A stretch of 64,000 nucleotides of DNA from Marinifilaceae bacterium. Lineage in GTDB: Bacteria; Bacteroidota; Bacteroidia; Bacteroidales; Marinifilaceae. The stretch lies in NCBI GenBank assembly GCA_016936255.1, contig JAFGYE010000114.1, positions 1 through 64,000 of the forward strand, given 5' to 3'. Made by a program: the position numbers and the translations under genes. Positions 40,411 through 49,759 of this stretch are shown piece after piece; position 1 is the stretch's first letter; each line of letters starts with the position of its first letter. The notes beneath the pieces are model-generated. The model worked only from the letters and a program-made list of their open reading frames with translations, made no database searches and was not told the origin of the DNA.

Positions 40411-42924
40411 ATGAAGCTTTCCGAATTATCTGATAGTCAAGAAGGAATTATAATAAAAGTTCAGGGTCACGGTGCCTTTCGAAAGAGAATTACCGAAATG
40501 GGCTTTGTAAAGGGCAAGAAGGTTACCGTTATCAAAAATGCTCCTTTAAAAGATCCTGTGGAATATCAAATAATGGGTTATGAAGTTTCCCTTAGAAGAA
40601 GTGAAGCATCTTTAATTGAAGTGATCACAAAAGAAGAGGCTAAAAACATTAAGGCAAATGGATTTGAAGGAACTATTAGTGATGACATTCTAAAAACTTC
40701 CGCAAAAGAAAAAGGAAAAAAAATCCACATTGCTTTGGTTGGAAATCCAAACTCGGGTAAAACCACTCTGTTCAATTATGCCTCCGGATCAAAAGAGCAC
40801 GTTGGTAATTACAGCGGAGTAACCGTAGACGCCAAACAAGCCAAAGTAAAACAAAATGGCTACCATTTTAACATTACTGATCTTCCGGGAACCTATTCAT
40901 TAACGGCCTACTCTCCCGAAGAATTATTTGTTCGCAAATACATTATGAATGAAAAACCAGATGTGGTAATTAACGTTGTTGACGCATCAAATCTGGAAAG
41001 AAACTTATACCTAACTACGCAGTTAATTGACATGGATATAAAGGTGATTATTGCCTTAAACATGTATGATGAACTGGAAAAAAAAGGTGCTGTTCTTAAT
41101 TTCAAATCTCTTGCGAAAATGCTTGGCATTCCAATTATTCCAACCGTTAGCCCAAAAGGAACTGGCATAAAAGAGCTTTTCAACAAGGTAATTAATGTGT
41201 ACGAAGACAAAGATCCAATTGTACGTCACATTCATGTAAACTATGGTAAATCGGTTGAAAGATCAATCGCTAAAATACAACATGAAATAAAAAAGGATCC
41301 TAAAATCTGCACAAAAGCCTCTCCTAGATTCCTGGCTATTAAACTTTTGGAAGGTGATAAAAGTGCTCGTCACCTGGTGCAAGATAGTGACCAGCATTTC
41401 AATATCAAGAACATCGCAAAAAACGAAATTCAAAAAATTGAAAAAGAATTTTGCGAAGTTTGTGAAACCGTAATTACCGATTCAAAGTATGGATTTATTG
41501 ATGGTGCACTAAAGGAAACGTACAAAGAGAGTCCAATTAAACGAAGACGGAAAACCACAATAATAGATACGTTTATCACTCATAAACTTTTTAGTTTTCC
41601 CATTTTTTTCGTATTCATGTTTTTGACATTTTACGCCACCTTCAATTTGGGTGAATACCCCATGCAATGGATTGATATGGGCGTAAATGCCTTTGCAGGA
41701 TTAATTGAACAATTTATGCCCGAAGGTCCGTTAAAGGATTTATTTATAGACGGAATAATTGGTGGTGTTGGTGGTGTTATTGTATTTCTACCAAATATTC
41801 TGATTTTATTCTTCTTTATATCCTTTATGGAAGACACCGGATATATGGCTAGAGCGGCCTTTATTATGGATAAATTAATGCATAAAATTGGCTTACATGG
41901 AAAATCATTTATTCCATTAATAATGGGATTTGGATGTAATGTACCAGCGTTAATGGCAACCAGAACCCTTGAAAACAGAAATGACAGGATACTAACCATG
42001 CTGATTACCCCGTTCATGTCATGCAGTGCAAGGCTTCCTATTTATATTTTAATAATCGGAACATTTTTCCCTGAACATGCAACTTTGGTTCTATTCGGAA
42101 TTTATACTTTTGGTATAACTCTTGCGATTTTCTTTGCTAAAGTATTTAAAGCGAGCTTTTTCAAATCCAAAGAGGCTCCCTTTGTTATGGAATTACCTCC
42201 TTATCGTCTGCCAACTCTTAAATCGACCATAATTCACATGTGGCATAAAGGAGCTCAATACCTACAAAAAATGGGAGGCGTGATTCTTTTAGCTTCTATT
42301 CTGATTTGGGCTTTAGGGTATTTTCCCAGAGAAGTCAATTTCTCGAAAGATTACGATAAAATGATTGTGGAAACATCTCGAAATTTTGACACTCAGATTA
42401 ACAACATTCAAAAATACAGTGAAAATGACACAAAAAAGCTACGATCAGAAAAAGAAATAGAAATTCAAAAAATTCAGAACCTTAAATTGGAGGAGAAGCA
42501 ACAAAAATCTTACATCGGTCAAATCGGCCAATTTGTTGCTCCGGCATTACACCCTTTAGGATTCGATTGGAAAATGACCGTAAGCATTTTAACCGGCATC
42601 GCAGCTAAAGAAGTGGTGGTAAGCACAATGGGGGTTCTGTATCAGGAAGGAGAAGGTGCAAGCGAAACCAGTGAAGGATTAAGAACAAAATTGAAGGAAC
42701 AAAAATTTGTTGGCAGTTATCGAACAGGCGAGAATGTTTTTTCCAGTTTATCGGCTCTATCATTCCTTATATTTATTCTGATCTATTTTCCATGTATAGC
42801 TGTAATCGTAACTATCGTTAAAGAAGCCAATTGGAAATGGGCAGCTTTTGTTGTGTTTTACACCACAGGATTAGCTTGGTTGGTTTCCTTTATTATTTAC
42901 CAAACCGGCAATTTAATACTTTAA
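40411..42924 (+). CDS. feoB: Fused FeoA-FeoB ferrous iron transporter
   Basis: This 837-aa inner-membrane Fe(II) importer has an N-terminal FeoA SH3-like domain (residues 1-73, MGFVKGKKVTVIKNAPLKDPVEYQI). The cytosolic G domain begins at G1 GNPNSGKTTLFN (111-122), with G3 DLPGTYSL and G4 NMYD, then the helical GDI region. The membrane part starts at about 390 and has two Gate motifs (GYMARAAFIMD; GIAAKEVVVSTMG). A charged coiled insertion (about 650-700, QKIQNLKLEEKQQK) sits between gate regions. The FeoA-FeoB fusion is common in Bacteroidota. Followed four bases later by a Cys-rich partner. Confidence 0.97.
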   Translation: MKLSELSDSQEGIIIKVQGHGAFRKRITEMGFVKGKKVTVIKNAPLKDPVEYQIMGYEVSLRRSEASLIEVITKEEAKNIKANGFEGTISDDILKTSAKEKGKKIHIALVGNPNSGKTTLFNYASGSKEHVGNYSGVTVDAKQAKVKQNGYHFNITDLPGTYSLTAYSPEELFVRKYIMNEKPDVVINVVDASNLERNLYLTTQLIDMDIKVIIALNMYDELEKKGAVLNFKSLAKMLGIPIIPTVSPKGTGIKELFNKVINVYEDKDPIVRHIHVNYGKSVERSIAKIQHEIKKDPKICTKASPRFLAIKLLEGDKSARHLVQDSDQHFNIKNIAKNEIQKIEKEFCEVCETVITDSKYGFIDGALKETYKESPIKRRRKTTIIDTFITHKLFSFPIFFVFMFLTFYATFNLGEYPMQWIDMGVNAFAGLIEQFMPEGPLKDLFIDGIIGGVGGVIVFLPNILILFFFISFMEDTGYMARAAFIMDKLMHKIGLHGKSFIPLIMGFGCNVPALMATRTLENRNDRILTMLITPFMSCSARLPIYILIIGTFFPEHATLVLFGIYTFGITLAIFFAKVFKASFFKSKEAPFVMELPPYRLPTLKSTIIHMWHKGAQYLQKMGGVILLASILIWALGYFPREVNFSKDYDKMIVETSRNFDTQINNIQKYSENDTKKLRSEKEIEIQKIQNLKLEEKQQKSYIGQIGQFVAPALHPLGFDWKMTVSILTGIAAKEVVVSTMGVLYQEGEGASETSEGLRTKLKEQKFVGSYRTGENVFSSLSALSFLIFILIYFPCIAVIVTIVKEANWKWAAFVVFYTTGLAWLVSFIIYQTGNLIL

Positions 42925-42928
42925 AATT

Positions 42929-43135
42929 ATGAGCTTTCAATTAATATCAACTTATGCAATTGTGATTTTCGCATCGGGATATACTATATATCAGTTTGTG
43001 CGTTTATTCATAAAACAGAAATCGAGTTGTGGAGGCAGTTGTGGAGGCTGCAGTTTTAAAAATGAGCTAAAAAAACGTGGCATTTCGGGGAATCCAATTC
43101 TTAAAAACAAAAACTTTACATATATTAAAAATTAA
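42929..43135 (+). CDS. FeoB-associated Cys-rich membrane protein
   Basis: This 68-aa protein has one N-terminal membrane helix (residues about 5-27, IYAIVIFASGYTIYQFVRLF-type) followed by KSSCGGSCGGCSFKNELKKRG with three Cys in CxxxCxxC spacing. This is the FeoB-associated Cys-rich family, thought to take the place of FeoC. It starts four bases after the feoB stop and must be co-transcribed. The Cys cluster may bind iron or an Fe-S cluster. Confidence 0.9.
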   Translation: MSFQLISTYAIVIFASGYTIYQFVRLFIKQKSSCGGSCGGCSFKNELKKRGISGNPILKNKNFTYIKN

Positions 43136-43198
43136 CAAATACAGAATGCCTTTATTTTAAACAAAAACAATACACATAAGAAAACATAACAACAAATA

Positions 43199-43226
43199 AA
43201 AAGGGTAGTCAAACAACTACCCTTTT
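43199..43226. terminator. Bidirectional terminator between the feo and arcB genes
   Basis: AAAAGGGTAGT (43199-43209) pairs with ACTACCCTTTT (43216-43226) over a 6-base loop; T-run on the plus side, A-run on the other. It serves both convergent units. Confidence 0.85.
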
Positions 43227-43247
43227 CTTTTTATCTAAAAAGCTCAA

Positions 43248-44249
43248 TTATGCTCCTAAAGTGGCAACCATTACTGCTTTAATTGTGTGCAAACGATTCT
43301 CAGCTTCATCAAATACAATAGATGCAGGAGATTCAAAAACCTCTTCTGTAACCTCAACACCATCCATACCAAACTTTTGGAAAACCTCTTCACCAACTTT
43401 TGTTTGTCTGTTGTGATATGCTGGTAAACAATGCATAAATTTACACTTATCGTTTCCAGTAGCTGCCATCAAATCAGCATTAATCTGATATGGCTTTAGA
43501 ATACCAATTCTTTCTTCCCATACCTTATCGGGCTCACCCATCGATACCCAAACATCAGTATAAAGGAAATCACATCCTTTAACTCCCGCTTGTGCATCAT
43601 CAGTAATTGAAATAACTGCACCAGTTTCTTTAGCAATCTCCATGCATTGAGCCACCAATTCTTCTTCTGGTTGAAGATTAGCCGGACCAACGATTCTTAC
43701 ATCCATACCCATTTTAGCTGCACCAACCATTAAAGAATTAGCCATATTATTACGGGCATCGCCTAAATATGCAAATGAAATTTGACTAAGCGGCTTGTCT
43801 GAATGCTCCATCATAGTTAAAAAATCAGCTAGTATTTGAGTTGGATGAAATTCATCTGTCAAGCCATTCCAAACAGGAACCCCCGCAAATTTACCTAACT
43901 CCTCTACAACAGCCTGTCCGTATCCGCGGTACTCAATACCATCATACATACGTCCCAAAACGCGGGCTGTATCAGCCATTGACTCTTTAACACCAATCTG
44001 AGAACCAGAAGGACCTAAATAAGTAACGTGTGCACCTTGATCGTAAGCGGCTGTTTCAAATGCACAACGAGTACGGGTTGAAGATTTTTCAAATATCAAC
44101 GCAATATTCTTTCCCTTCATAGTCTGCACTTCTGTACCTGCATATTTTGCTCTCTTTAGATCTCTTGCAAGATCCAATAAATATTGCATTTCCTTTGGAG
44201 TAAAATCCAACAACTTCAAAAAGTTTCTGTTTCTTAAATTAAAAGCCAT
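43248..44249 (-). CDS. arcB: Ornithine carbamoyltransferase, catabolic context
   Basis: This 333-aa enzyme interconverts ornithine plus carbamoyl phosphate and citrulline. The carbamoyl-phosphate loop is [12 protein letters not shown] (about residues 52-63), with HPTQ in [11 protein letters not shown], the ornithine SMG loop DVWVSMGEP, and [11 protein letters not shown] with the active Cys. The SMG loop separates it from putrescine carbamoyltransferase. The pairing with carbamate kinase 64 bases upstream in the same operon points to the catabolic, ATP-yielding direction. No arginine deiminase gene is in the window. Confidence 0.93.
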   Translation of the reverse strand: MAFNLRNRNFLKLLDFTPKEMQYLLDLARDLKRAKYAGTEVQTMKGKNIALIFEKSSTRTRCAFETAAYDQGAHVTYLGPSGSQIGVKESMADTARVLGRMYDGIEYRGYGQAVVEELGKFAGVPVWNGLTDEFHPTQILADFLTMMEHSDKPLSQISFAYLGDARNNMANSLMVGAAKMGMDVRIVGPANLQPEEELVAQCMEIAKETGAVISITDDAQAGVKGCDFLYTDVWVSMGEPDKVWEERIGILKPYQINADLMAATGNDKCKFMHCLPAYHNRQTKVGEEVFQKFGMDGVEVTEEVFESPASIVFDEAENRLHTIKAVMVATLGA

Positions 44250-44313
44250 GGTATGTATTTTTTAAAAATTACAATCACAAAAGTAATTATAATCTGATAT
44301 TAATAATAGTTAA

Positions 44314-45294
44314 TTAAAAATTATGCTCTACGTCGTTTATATCGTACTCCATTGTTATTTTGGTTCCGTAAGACTTATCTACCAATTTAGTTGCTTCAGT
44401 TATCACTGATTTACCTCCTCCATTTTCAATAAAACTTAAGCATGCACGGATCTTTGGAGCCATAGATCCTTCTGCGAAAGCACCATCTTCCATATATTTC
44501 ATTGTATCGGCATGATTCAAGAACTCAAGCTTTTTCTCATTTGGCCCCCTAAAGTCATGATAAACAAAAGAAACATCAGTAAGAATATAAAATTCATCAG
44601 CTTTAATTCGGGCTCCAATCAATGCCGAAGCAAGATCTTTATCAATTACAGCCTCAACCGGACAAAGGTTGCCATTTTCATCTTCAGAAACCGGAATACC
44701 ACCACCACCAACAGTAATTACGATATTTCCCTGACGAGCTAAGTTTTCAATTACATTTTCATTCAATACCCGAATTGGTTTTGGCGAAGGCACAACACGT
44801 CTCCATCCTCCATCTGTTTTCACCTCTTCCTTAAAAATCCATCCTTTCTCAGCACTTAATTCATCAGCCTGCGCTTTGGTATAAATTTTACCAACACGCT
44901 TTAAAGGATTTGCAAATGCCGGATCATTCCTATCAACAACAACCTGAGTCACCAAGGTCACCACATCTTTCTCGATACCATTTTGCTTTAATACATTACG
45001 CAAATTTCTCTCAATCATATAACCAATTCCGCCCTGAGAATCAGCCACATCAATATCTAAAGGCATCTGGGGAATATTGTAAAGCTGCTCACCGGCATCG
45101 TTTCTCATTAAGATATTACCTACCTGAGGGCCATTACCATGAGCAATAATAACATCATACCCTTCCTTTACAAGAAAAATAAGATTTTCAAGAGTATCAA
45201 TTGTATTCTGAGTCTGCTCCTCAACAGTCCCTTTTTGATTCCCCCTCAACAAGGCATTTCCACCTAATGCTATAACTGCTAATTTATTTTTCAT
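44314..45294 (-). CDS. arcC: Carbamate kinase
   Basis: This 326-aa kinase makes ATP from ADP and carbamoyl phosphate. The family motifs are VIALGGNALLRGNQKGT at the start, IAHGNGPQVGNILMRND, VVDRNDPAFANPLKRVGKIYT (in part DPAFANPLKRVGKIYT), ITVGGGGIPV, AVIDKDLASALIGARI and GSMAPKIRACLSFI. The ATG at 45294 is the start; the longer frame's TTG at 45330 lies inside the promoter. First gene of the arcC-arcB operon. Confidence 0.95.
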   Translation of the reverse strand: MKNKLAVIALGGNALLRGNQKGTVEEQTQNTIDTLENLIFLVKEGYDVIIAHGNGPQVGNILMRNDAGEQLYNIPQMPLDIDVADSQGGIGYMIERNLRNVLKQNGIEKDVVTLVTQVVVDRNDPAFANPLKRVGKIYTKAQADELSAEKGWIFKEEVKTDGGWRRVVPSPKPIRVLNENVIENLARQGNIVITVGGGGIPVSEDENGNLCPVEAVIDKDLASALIGARIKADEFYILTDVSFVYHDFRGPNEKKLEFLNHADTMKYMEDGAFAEGSMAPKIRACLSFIENGGGKSVITEATKLVDKSYGTKITMEYDINDVEHNF

Positions 45295-45327
45295 TACTTT
45301 TCCATTTATGTTTTTCTTTTCACAGTG

Positions 45328-45356
45328 CAAATCTAGAAAAAATTACAATAAAACAA
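45328..45356 (-). promoter_or_regulatory. Promoter of arcC-arcB
   Basis: Minus strand TTG (45356-45354), 18 bases, TAGATTTG (45335-45328). The -7 match is complete and the spacing is one base short of the usual range; it ends 33 bases before the arcC ATG. Confidence 0.65.
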
Positions 45357-45854
45357 TGAAATACCTTTTCATTTATAATATTTTTCAATCCCTGTTTTTC
45401 AACACATTACACCGCTTGTAAATTTACTGTTTAGTAATAAATTCTGTAAATACATGAAATTCAAAACGAACAATCTTAAAAAATACACTCGTTTGCAAAA
45501 GTCAATCTATTATTGTAGTTATGATAATTTAAATCCTCCCCCCTTCATTTTATCACAAATTTCCTGCCCAAATCTGTTTTGTGTAATAGTAAGGATTGCA
45601 ACAGTCTTACTTATTTTTTAGTACAACCCCAATCAATTATTTGCGTATTACCCAAAAGTGGAATTTAATAGGCCCGAAATGTGATTTTCGTAAAAATATC
45701 CTGCAATTTCGTGTAAGATGCCAAAATTTAATATTGGATTCTCTAATGTTTTCATACTTTTAGAAAACTATTTATTGTATTCATGGATAGCTTTTAATTG
45801 TTGTGGCAACACATATCTGTTTCAATAAATATAAACTAACCAAAACATTATCCT
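45331..45854. other. 524-base intergenic region upstream of arcC and a lipoprotein gene
   Basis: Apart from the arcC promoter at its left end I see no gene, repeat or structured RNA. Stops are frequent in all frames. It separates divergent genes, so it should also hold the promoter of the gene at 45855; no consensus element is evident there. Confidence 0.5.
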
Positions 45855-46535
45855 ATGAAGCAAGGATTATCAGTAATTCTAATTTTATTATTGACTTGGG
45901 GATGCAAAACAAAATCAGAAACTGAGAATAAAATTAGTGAAGGGATAATTACCTATAATGTTAGTTATTTTTCCTCGGAAAAAGACAACCCAATAATTGC
46001 TCTTTTACCAAATAAAGTAGAATTGCGCTTTAAGGATAATAATATATGTCTAATATCTGAAGGCTATCTTGGCTTTTTCAGCACAAAATTTCTTTCTAAA
46101 TACAACAACCCAAACAGTAATATTTTACTAAAGGTATTGAGCAATAAGCTTAACTATGAATTTCCTAAAGATGAAGTTGCATTTGTATACAATCAACTAC
46201 CTCCGGCAAAAATAGAATACAATGATTCCGCAAAGCTAATAGCTGGTTATGAATGTAAAAAAGCAACGGTTTTCATGGCCGATCAATCAAAAACTCAAAT
46301 CAATCTTTACTACACTTCGGAAATTGGCCTAAAAGATCCCAACCGTAACACTCCATTGTACCAAATCCCGGGAGTACTTATGGAATTTGAAACTACTATG
46401 AATCAAGTAAAAGCAAAATTTACAGCACAATCAGTAAATCTAATTGCTGTTAGTGAAGACGATTTCAATATTCCTGAAGAATATGTCCTTTCTGATTTAA
46501 AGACATTAAAAAAATACATTGTCGATTTCAATTAA
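45855..46535 (+). CDS. Hypothetical lipoprotein, GLPGLI/DUF4412-like
   Basis: This 226-aa lipoprotein has a signal peptide ending LTWGC (Cys17). The body is beta-rich, with EGIITYNVSYFSSE near the start, a mid-part IAGYECKKATVFMAD followed by INLYYTSEIGLKDP, and QIPGVLMEFETTMNQVKAKF. This order (lipid or ligand-like half-barrel, YxCKKA, YTxEI, then PGVLMEF) resembles the GLPGLI and DUF4412 groups of Bacteroidota secreted proteins. Function unknown. Single gene ahead of ftsK. Confidence 0.65.
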   Translation: MKQGLSVILILLLTWGCKTKSETENKISEGIITYNVSYFSSEKDNPIIALLPNKVELRFKDNNICLISEGYLGFFSTKFLSKYNNPNSNILLKVLSNKLNYEFPKDEVAFVYNQLPPAKIEYNDSAKLIAGYECKKATVFMADQSKTQINLYYTSEIGLKDPNRNTPLYQIPGVLMEFETTMNQVKAKFTAQSVNLIAVSEDDFNIPEEYVLSDLKTLKKYIVDFN

Positions 46536-46661
46536 TTAACATCTCGTTTTAAACTTATCTTTTCAGAAGCCGATATTCATGTGGTTTTAAATGCCATTTT
46601 TATTACTTTTACATAAATTCGTACACAATGCGGATGTTGTGAAAAAATGAAAAAATAGTTA

Positions 46662-49058
46662 ATGGCTAAAAAGAAAAAAACAAACAATACAAAAGCTAAA
46701 TTGCGCTTCTCAGCCCCAAAGTTTCTTAGTGACGAAAGAACCAAATTCCTTTTTGGCATTGCTCTTTCACTGTTCACTATTTATATTGGATTGGCATTCG
46801 TCTCCTTCTTTTTTACAGGAGGAGCTGATCAAAGTAAATTAGATATTAAATGGCTCGAATTAATCACAGACTCAAAAGTACGTGTTGAAAACTGGACGGG
46901 GAAAACCGGGGCTTACATTTCCAATTTGTTTATAAACAAAGGATTTGGAATCGCATCATTCTCATTCCTTTATTTACTCGTAGTCCTTTCGCTTCGAATT
47001 TGGGGAGTAAAAATACAATCATTACGAAAAACAATTATATACACCTTATTATTCTGCATTTGGTTTTCGGTTTTCATGTCGTTTGCATTTGTTCAATCAA
47101 CATCGCATTCGTTTTTATTCTTGGGAGGAATTCATGGCTACTTTATAAGTGAATGGCTTGTATCCTTGATAGGTAATGTTGGCACTCTGTTTCTAATTGT
47201 TCTTAGCTTTTTAACCTTTATTACCTTTGCCTTTCAAAACTCAATTTCTTTTTTCAAAAAAATATTTAGTCCAAAATCTAAAACAGACCGAAAAGAAAGT
47301 CAAGACCTCTCCAAATCTGATGATGATGAAACAGAATCATTAACTTCTTCAATACACCTAAATGATGAACAAGAGGATGAAGAAGGTGAAGATGAATTAA
47401 TTATTAATTCTGAGATTTTTCCTGAGGAAGAAATTATTTTGGAACAGGAAGTAAACAATCCTAAAACAGCAGATGACGATTTGGAGCTAAAGATTGAGAC
47501 AGTATCCAAACAAGAAGAAATCGTAAGCATTCAGCGCAGACCTATGGAGGATTTCGATCCTACGCTTGATCTTTCAAACTACAAATACCCTCCAATCGAA
47601 TTATTAGAAGCGCATCATGCCAGTAATTCGAGTGTAAGTAAAGAAGAACTTGAATCAAATAAAGATAAAATTGTAGAGACACTGCGTCATTACAAAATTG
47701 AAATTACTCAGATAAAAGCTACAATTGGTCCTACTATTACGCTGTATGAAATTGTGCCCGCTCCTGGAGTACGCATTTCCAAAATAAAGAATCTGGAAGA
47801 CGATATTGCACTTAGTCTATCCGCCTTAGGAATTAGGATTATAGCTCCGATTCCGGGTAAGGGAACTATTGGTATTGAAGTTCCGAACCGTACACCTGAA
47901 ATCGTGTCAATGAAGAACATTATTTCATCTAAAAAATTCCAGGAATCAACACATGCACTTCCTGTTGCACTTGGAAAAACAATATCGAATGAAACCTATA
48001 CTCTTGATTTAACCAAAATGCCTCACTTATTGGTGGCCGGAGCAACAGGGCAAGGAAAATCGGTTGGTTTGAATGCAATTATTACATCGCTTTTATATAA
48101 GATGCATCCTTCCCAGCTTAAATTTGTCCTTATCGATCCTAAGAAGGTTGAACTAAGCATTTACTCAACTATCGAGAAACATTTTCTGGCAAAACTTCCG
48201 GGAGAAGAAGAACCCATAATTACTGATATCCATAAGGTTATTGCAACATTAAACTCCTTATGTATTGAAATGGATTCCAGATATGATTTGTTGAAAAAGG
48301 CACATGCCAGAAATATAAAGGAATACAATACCAAGTTTGTAAAACGTAATTTAAATCCGGAAAACGGTCATCGCTACCTACCCTATATTGTAGTAATTAT
48401 TGATGAGTTTGCTGATTTAATTATGACAGCGGGAAAGGAAGTTGAGACTCCAATTGCTCGTATCGCCCAATTAGCCAGAGCTATTGGAATACATATGATT
48501 ATTGCAACACAACGACCTTCAACAAATATTATTACAGGAGTTATCAAAGCTAATTTCCCGGCACGAATTGCCTTTAAAGTAGCATCTATGATTGATTCAC
48601 GAACGATACTTGATAGTCCTGGAGCAAATCAGTTGATTGGTCGTGGGGATATGCTTATTTCATTAACCAGTGAATTGGTAAGGGTACAATGTGCTTTTGT
48701 TGATACTCCGGAAGTGGAAGCTGTTACAGAATTCATACAAAAGCAGCAATCCTACCCTACAGCAATGTTTTTGCCGGAATATGTGGGTGAATCTTCAGAA
48801 AATTCAGCAATGGATATTGATTTGCAAAAAAGAGATGCTCTTTTTGAAGACGCTGCCCGATTGGTTGTTTCATCTCAGCAAGGATCAACTTCAGGAATTC
48901 AGAGAAGATTTTCTATCGGCTACAACAGAGCAGGCAGAATTGTAGATCAATTAGAGGCTGCTGGAATCGTTGGTCCTTTTGAAGGAAGTAAAGCCAGGCA
49001 AGTGTTAATTCAGGATGAATATTCGCTGGAAAAACTATTAAGTGATGTGTTACTATAA
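46662..49058 (+). CDS. ftsK: DNA translocase FtsK
   Basis: This 798-aa protein pumps chromosome DNA through the septum and activates dif recombination. Four to five membrane helices occupy about residues 25-185, then a very acidic linker (190-300, ETESL to EEIVSIQRR), the alpha domain (VETLRHYKIEITQIKATIGPTI) and the RecA-like motor with Walker A GATGQGKSVGLN and Walker B VVIIDEFADLIM. The C-terminal winged gamma domain (SGIQRRFSIGYNRAGRIVDQLE, in part FSIGYNRAGRIVDQLE) recognises KOPS. The xerD partner is in the same window at 56882. Confidence 0.96.
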   Translation: MAKKKKTNNTKAKLRFSAPKFLSDERTKFLFGIALSLFTIYIGLAFVSFFFTGGADQSKLDIKWLELITDSKVRVENWTGKTGAYISNLFINKGFGIASFSFLYLLVVLSLRIWGVKIQSLRKTIIYTLLFCIWFSVFMSFAFVQSTSHSFLFLGGIHGYFISEWLVSLIGNVGTLFLIVLSFLTFITFAFQNSISFFKKIFSPKSKTDRKESQDLSKSDDDETESLTSSIHLNDEQEDEEGEDELIINSEIFPEEEIILEQEVNNPKTADDDLELKIETVSKQEEIVSIQRRPMEDFDPTLDLSNYKYPPIELLEAHHASNSSVSKEELESNKDKIVETLRHYKIEITQIKATIGPTITLYEIVPAPGVRISKIKNLEDDIALSLSALGIRIIAPIPGKGTIGIEVPNRTPEIVSMKNIISSKKFQESTHALPVALGKTISNETYTLDLTKMPHLLVAGATGQGKSVGLNAIITSLLYKMHPSQLKFVLIDPKKVELSIYSTIEKHFLAKLPGEEEPIITDIHKVIATLNSLCIEMDSRYDLLKKAHARNIKEYNTKFVKRNLNPENGHRYLPYIVVIIDEFADLIMTAGKEVETPIARIAQLARAIGIHMIIATQRPSTNIITGVIKANFPARIAFKVASMIDSRTILDSPGANQLIGRGDMLISLTSELVRVQCAFVDTPEVEAVTEFIQKQQSYPTAMFLPEYVGESSENSAMDIDLQKRDALFEDAARLVVSSQQGSTSGIQRRFSIGYNRAGRIVDQLEAAGIVGPFEGSKARQVLIQDEYSLEKLLSDVLL

Positions 49059-49113
49059 AGGCGTGGCACAGTTATTGACTAAGAATAATTGAATATTTTA
49101 AAAATCAGCTAAA

Positions 49114-49755
49114 ATGAAAAAAATCTTTTGTTTCCTTCTTTTTGGGGCTATTTGTTTAAACCTGTCGGCTCAGGATATTAAAGCCAAAACCATTCTGGAT
49201 AAAGTTTCTGCAAAAAATAAGGAATTTAAAAGTATAAGTGCAGAATTTACTTTTTCTATGGATAATGCAGAAGAAGACATTCATGAGGTATCGGAAGGAA
49301 ATATAACTCTTGTAGGTAATAAATATCGTCTTAAACTTATGGGTGTTGATACCTATTTTGATGGAACAACCATGTTTTCTCACATCATCGATGTTCGTGA
49401 AGTAAACATTACAGAACCGGAAGAAAATGAAGAAGAAGGATTAAATCCAGCCCAAATTTTTTCCATTTATGAAAAAGGATACAACTGCAAATATATTAAA
49501 GAGGAAACCGTCAATTCTTCTACCTATCATGTAATAGACCTCATTCCTTTAAATTCTGAACGGGAATTCACCTCAATACAATTGAGAATCAATAAAGCTA
49601 ACAATCAAATTGAGTCGTTAAAAACAATTGGGAAAGATGCAAATAACGTAAGTATTACACTTAAAAAGCTAACTCCTAATCTCAAATTTGCTGATTCTTA
49701 TTTTGTTTTTGATCCAAAATCAAATCCAGATGTGGAAGTGAACGATATGCGATAA
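49114..49755 (+). CDS. LolA-like outer-membrane lipoprotein carrier
   Basis: This 213-aa periplasmic protein has signal peptide 1-18 (ending NLSA-Q). The LolA-type half-barrel starts AKTILDKVSAKNKEFKSISAEFTFSM and continues with GNITLVGNKYRLKL, TYFDGTTMFSHIID and a later ITLKKLTPNLKFADSYFVFDP. LolA shuttles lipoproteins from LolCDE to the outer membrane. It lies 55 bases after ftsK, a gene order common in many bacteria. Its terminator lies within the end of the convergent kinase gene. Confidence 0.88.
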   Translation: MKKIFCFLLFGAICLNLSAQDIKAKTILDKVSAKNKEFKSISAEFTFSMDNAEEDIHEVSEGNITLVGNKYRLKLMGVDTYFDGTTMFSHIIDVREVNITEPEENEEEGLNPAQIFSIYEKGYNCKYIKEETVNSSTYHVIDLIPLNSEREFTSIQLRINKANNQIESLKTIGKDANNVSITLKKLTPNLKFADSYFVFDPKSNPDVEVNDMR

Positions 49756-49759
49756 ATTA

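Noticed and set aside
41631-42017. 128-aa minus-strand ORF inside feoB
   Set aside because: It is antisense to FeoB membrane helices; no promoter or start context.
47300-47530. Ser-rich minus-strand ORF inside ftsK
   Set aside because: It is the complement of the Asp/Glu-rich linker codons of FtsK, a typical shadow.
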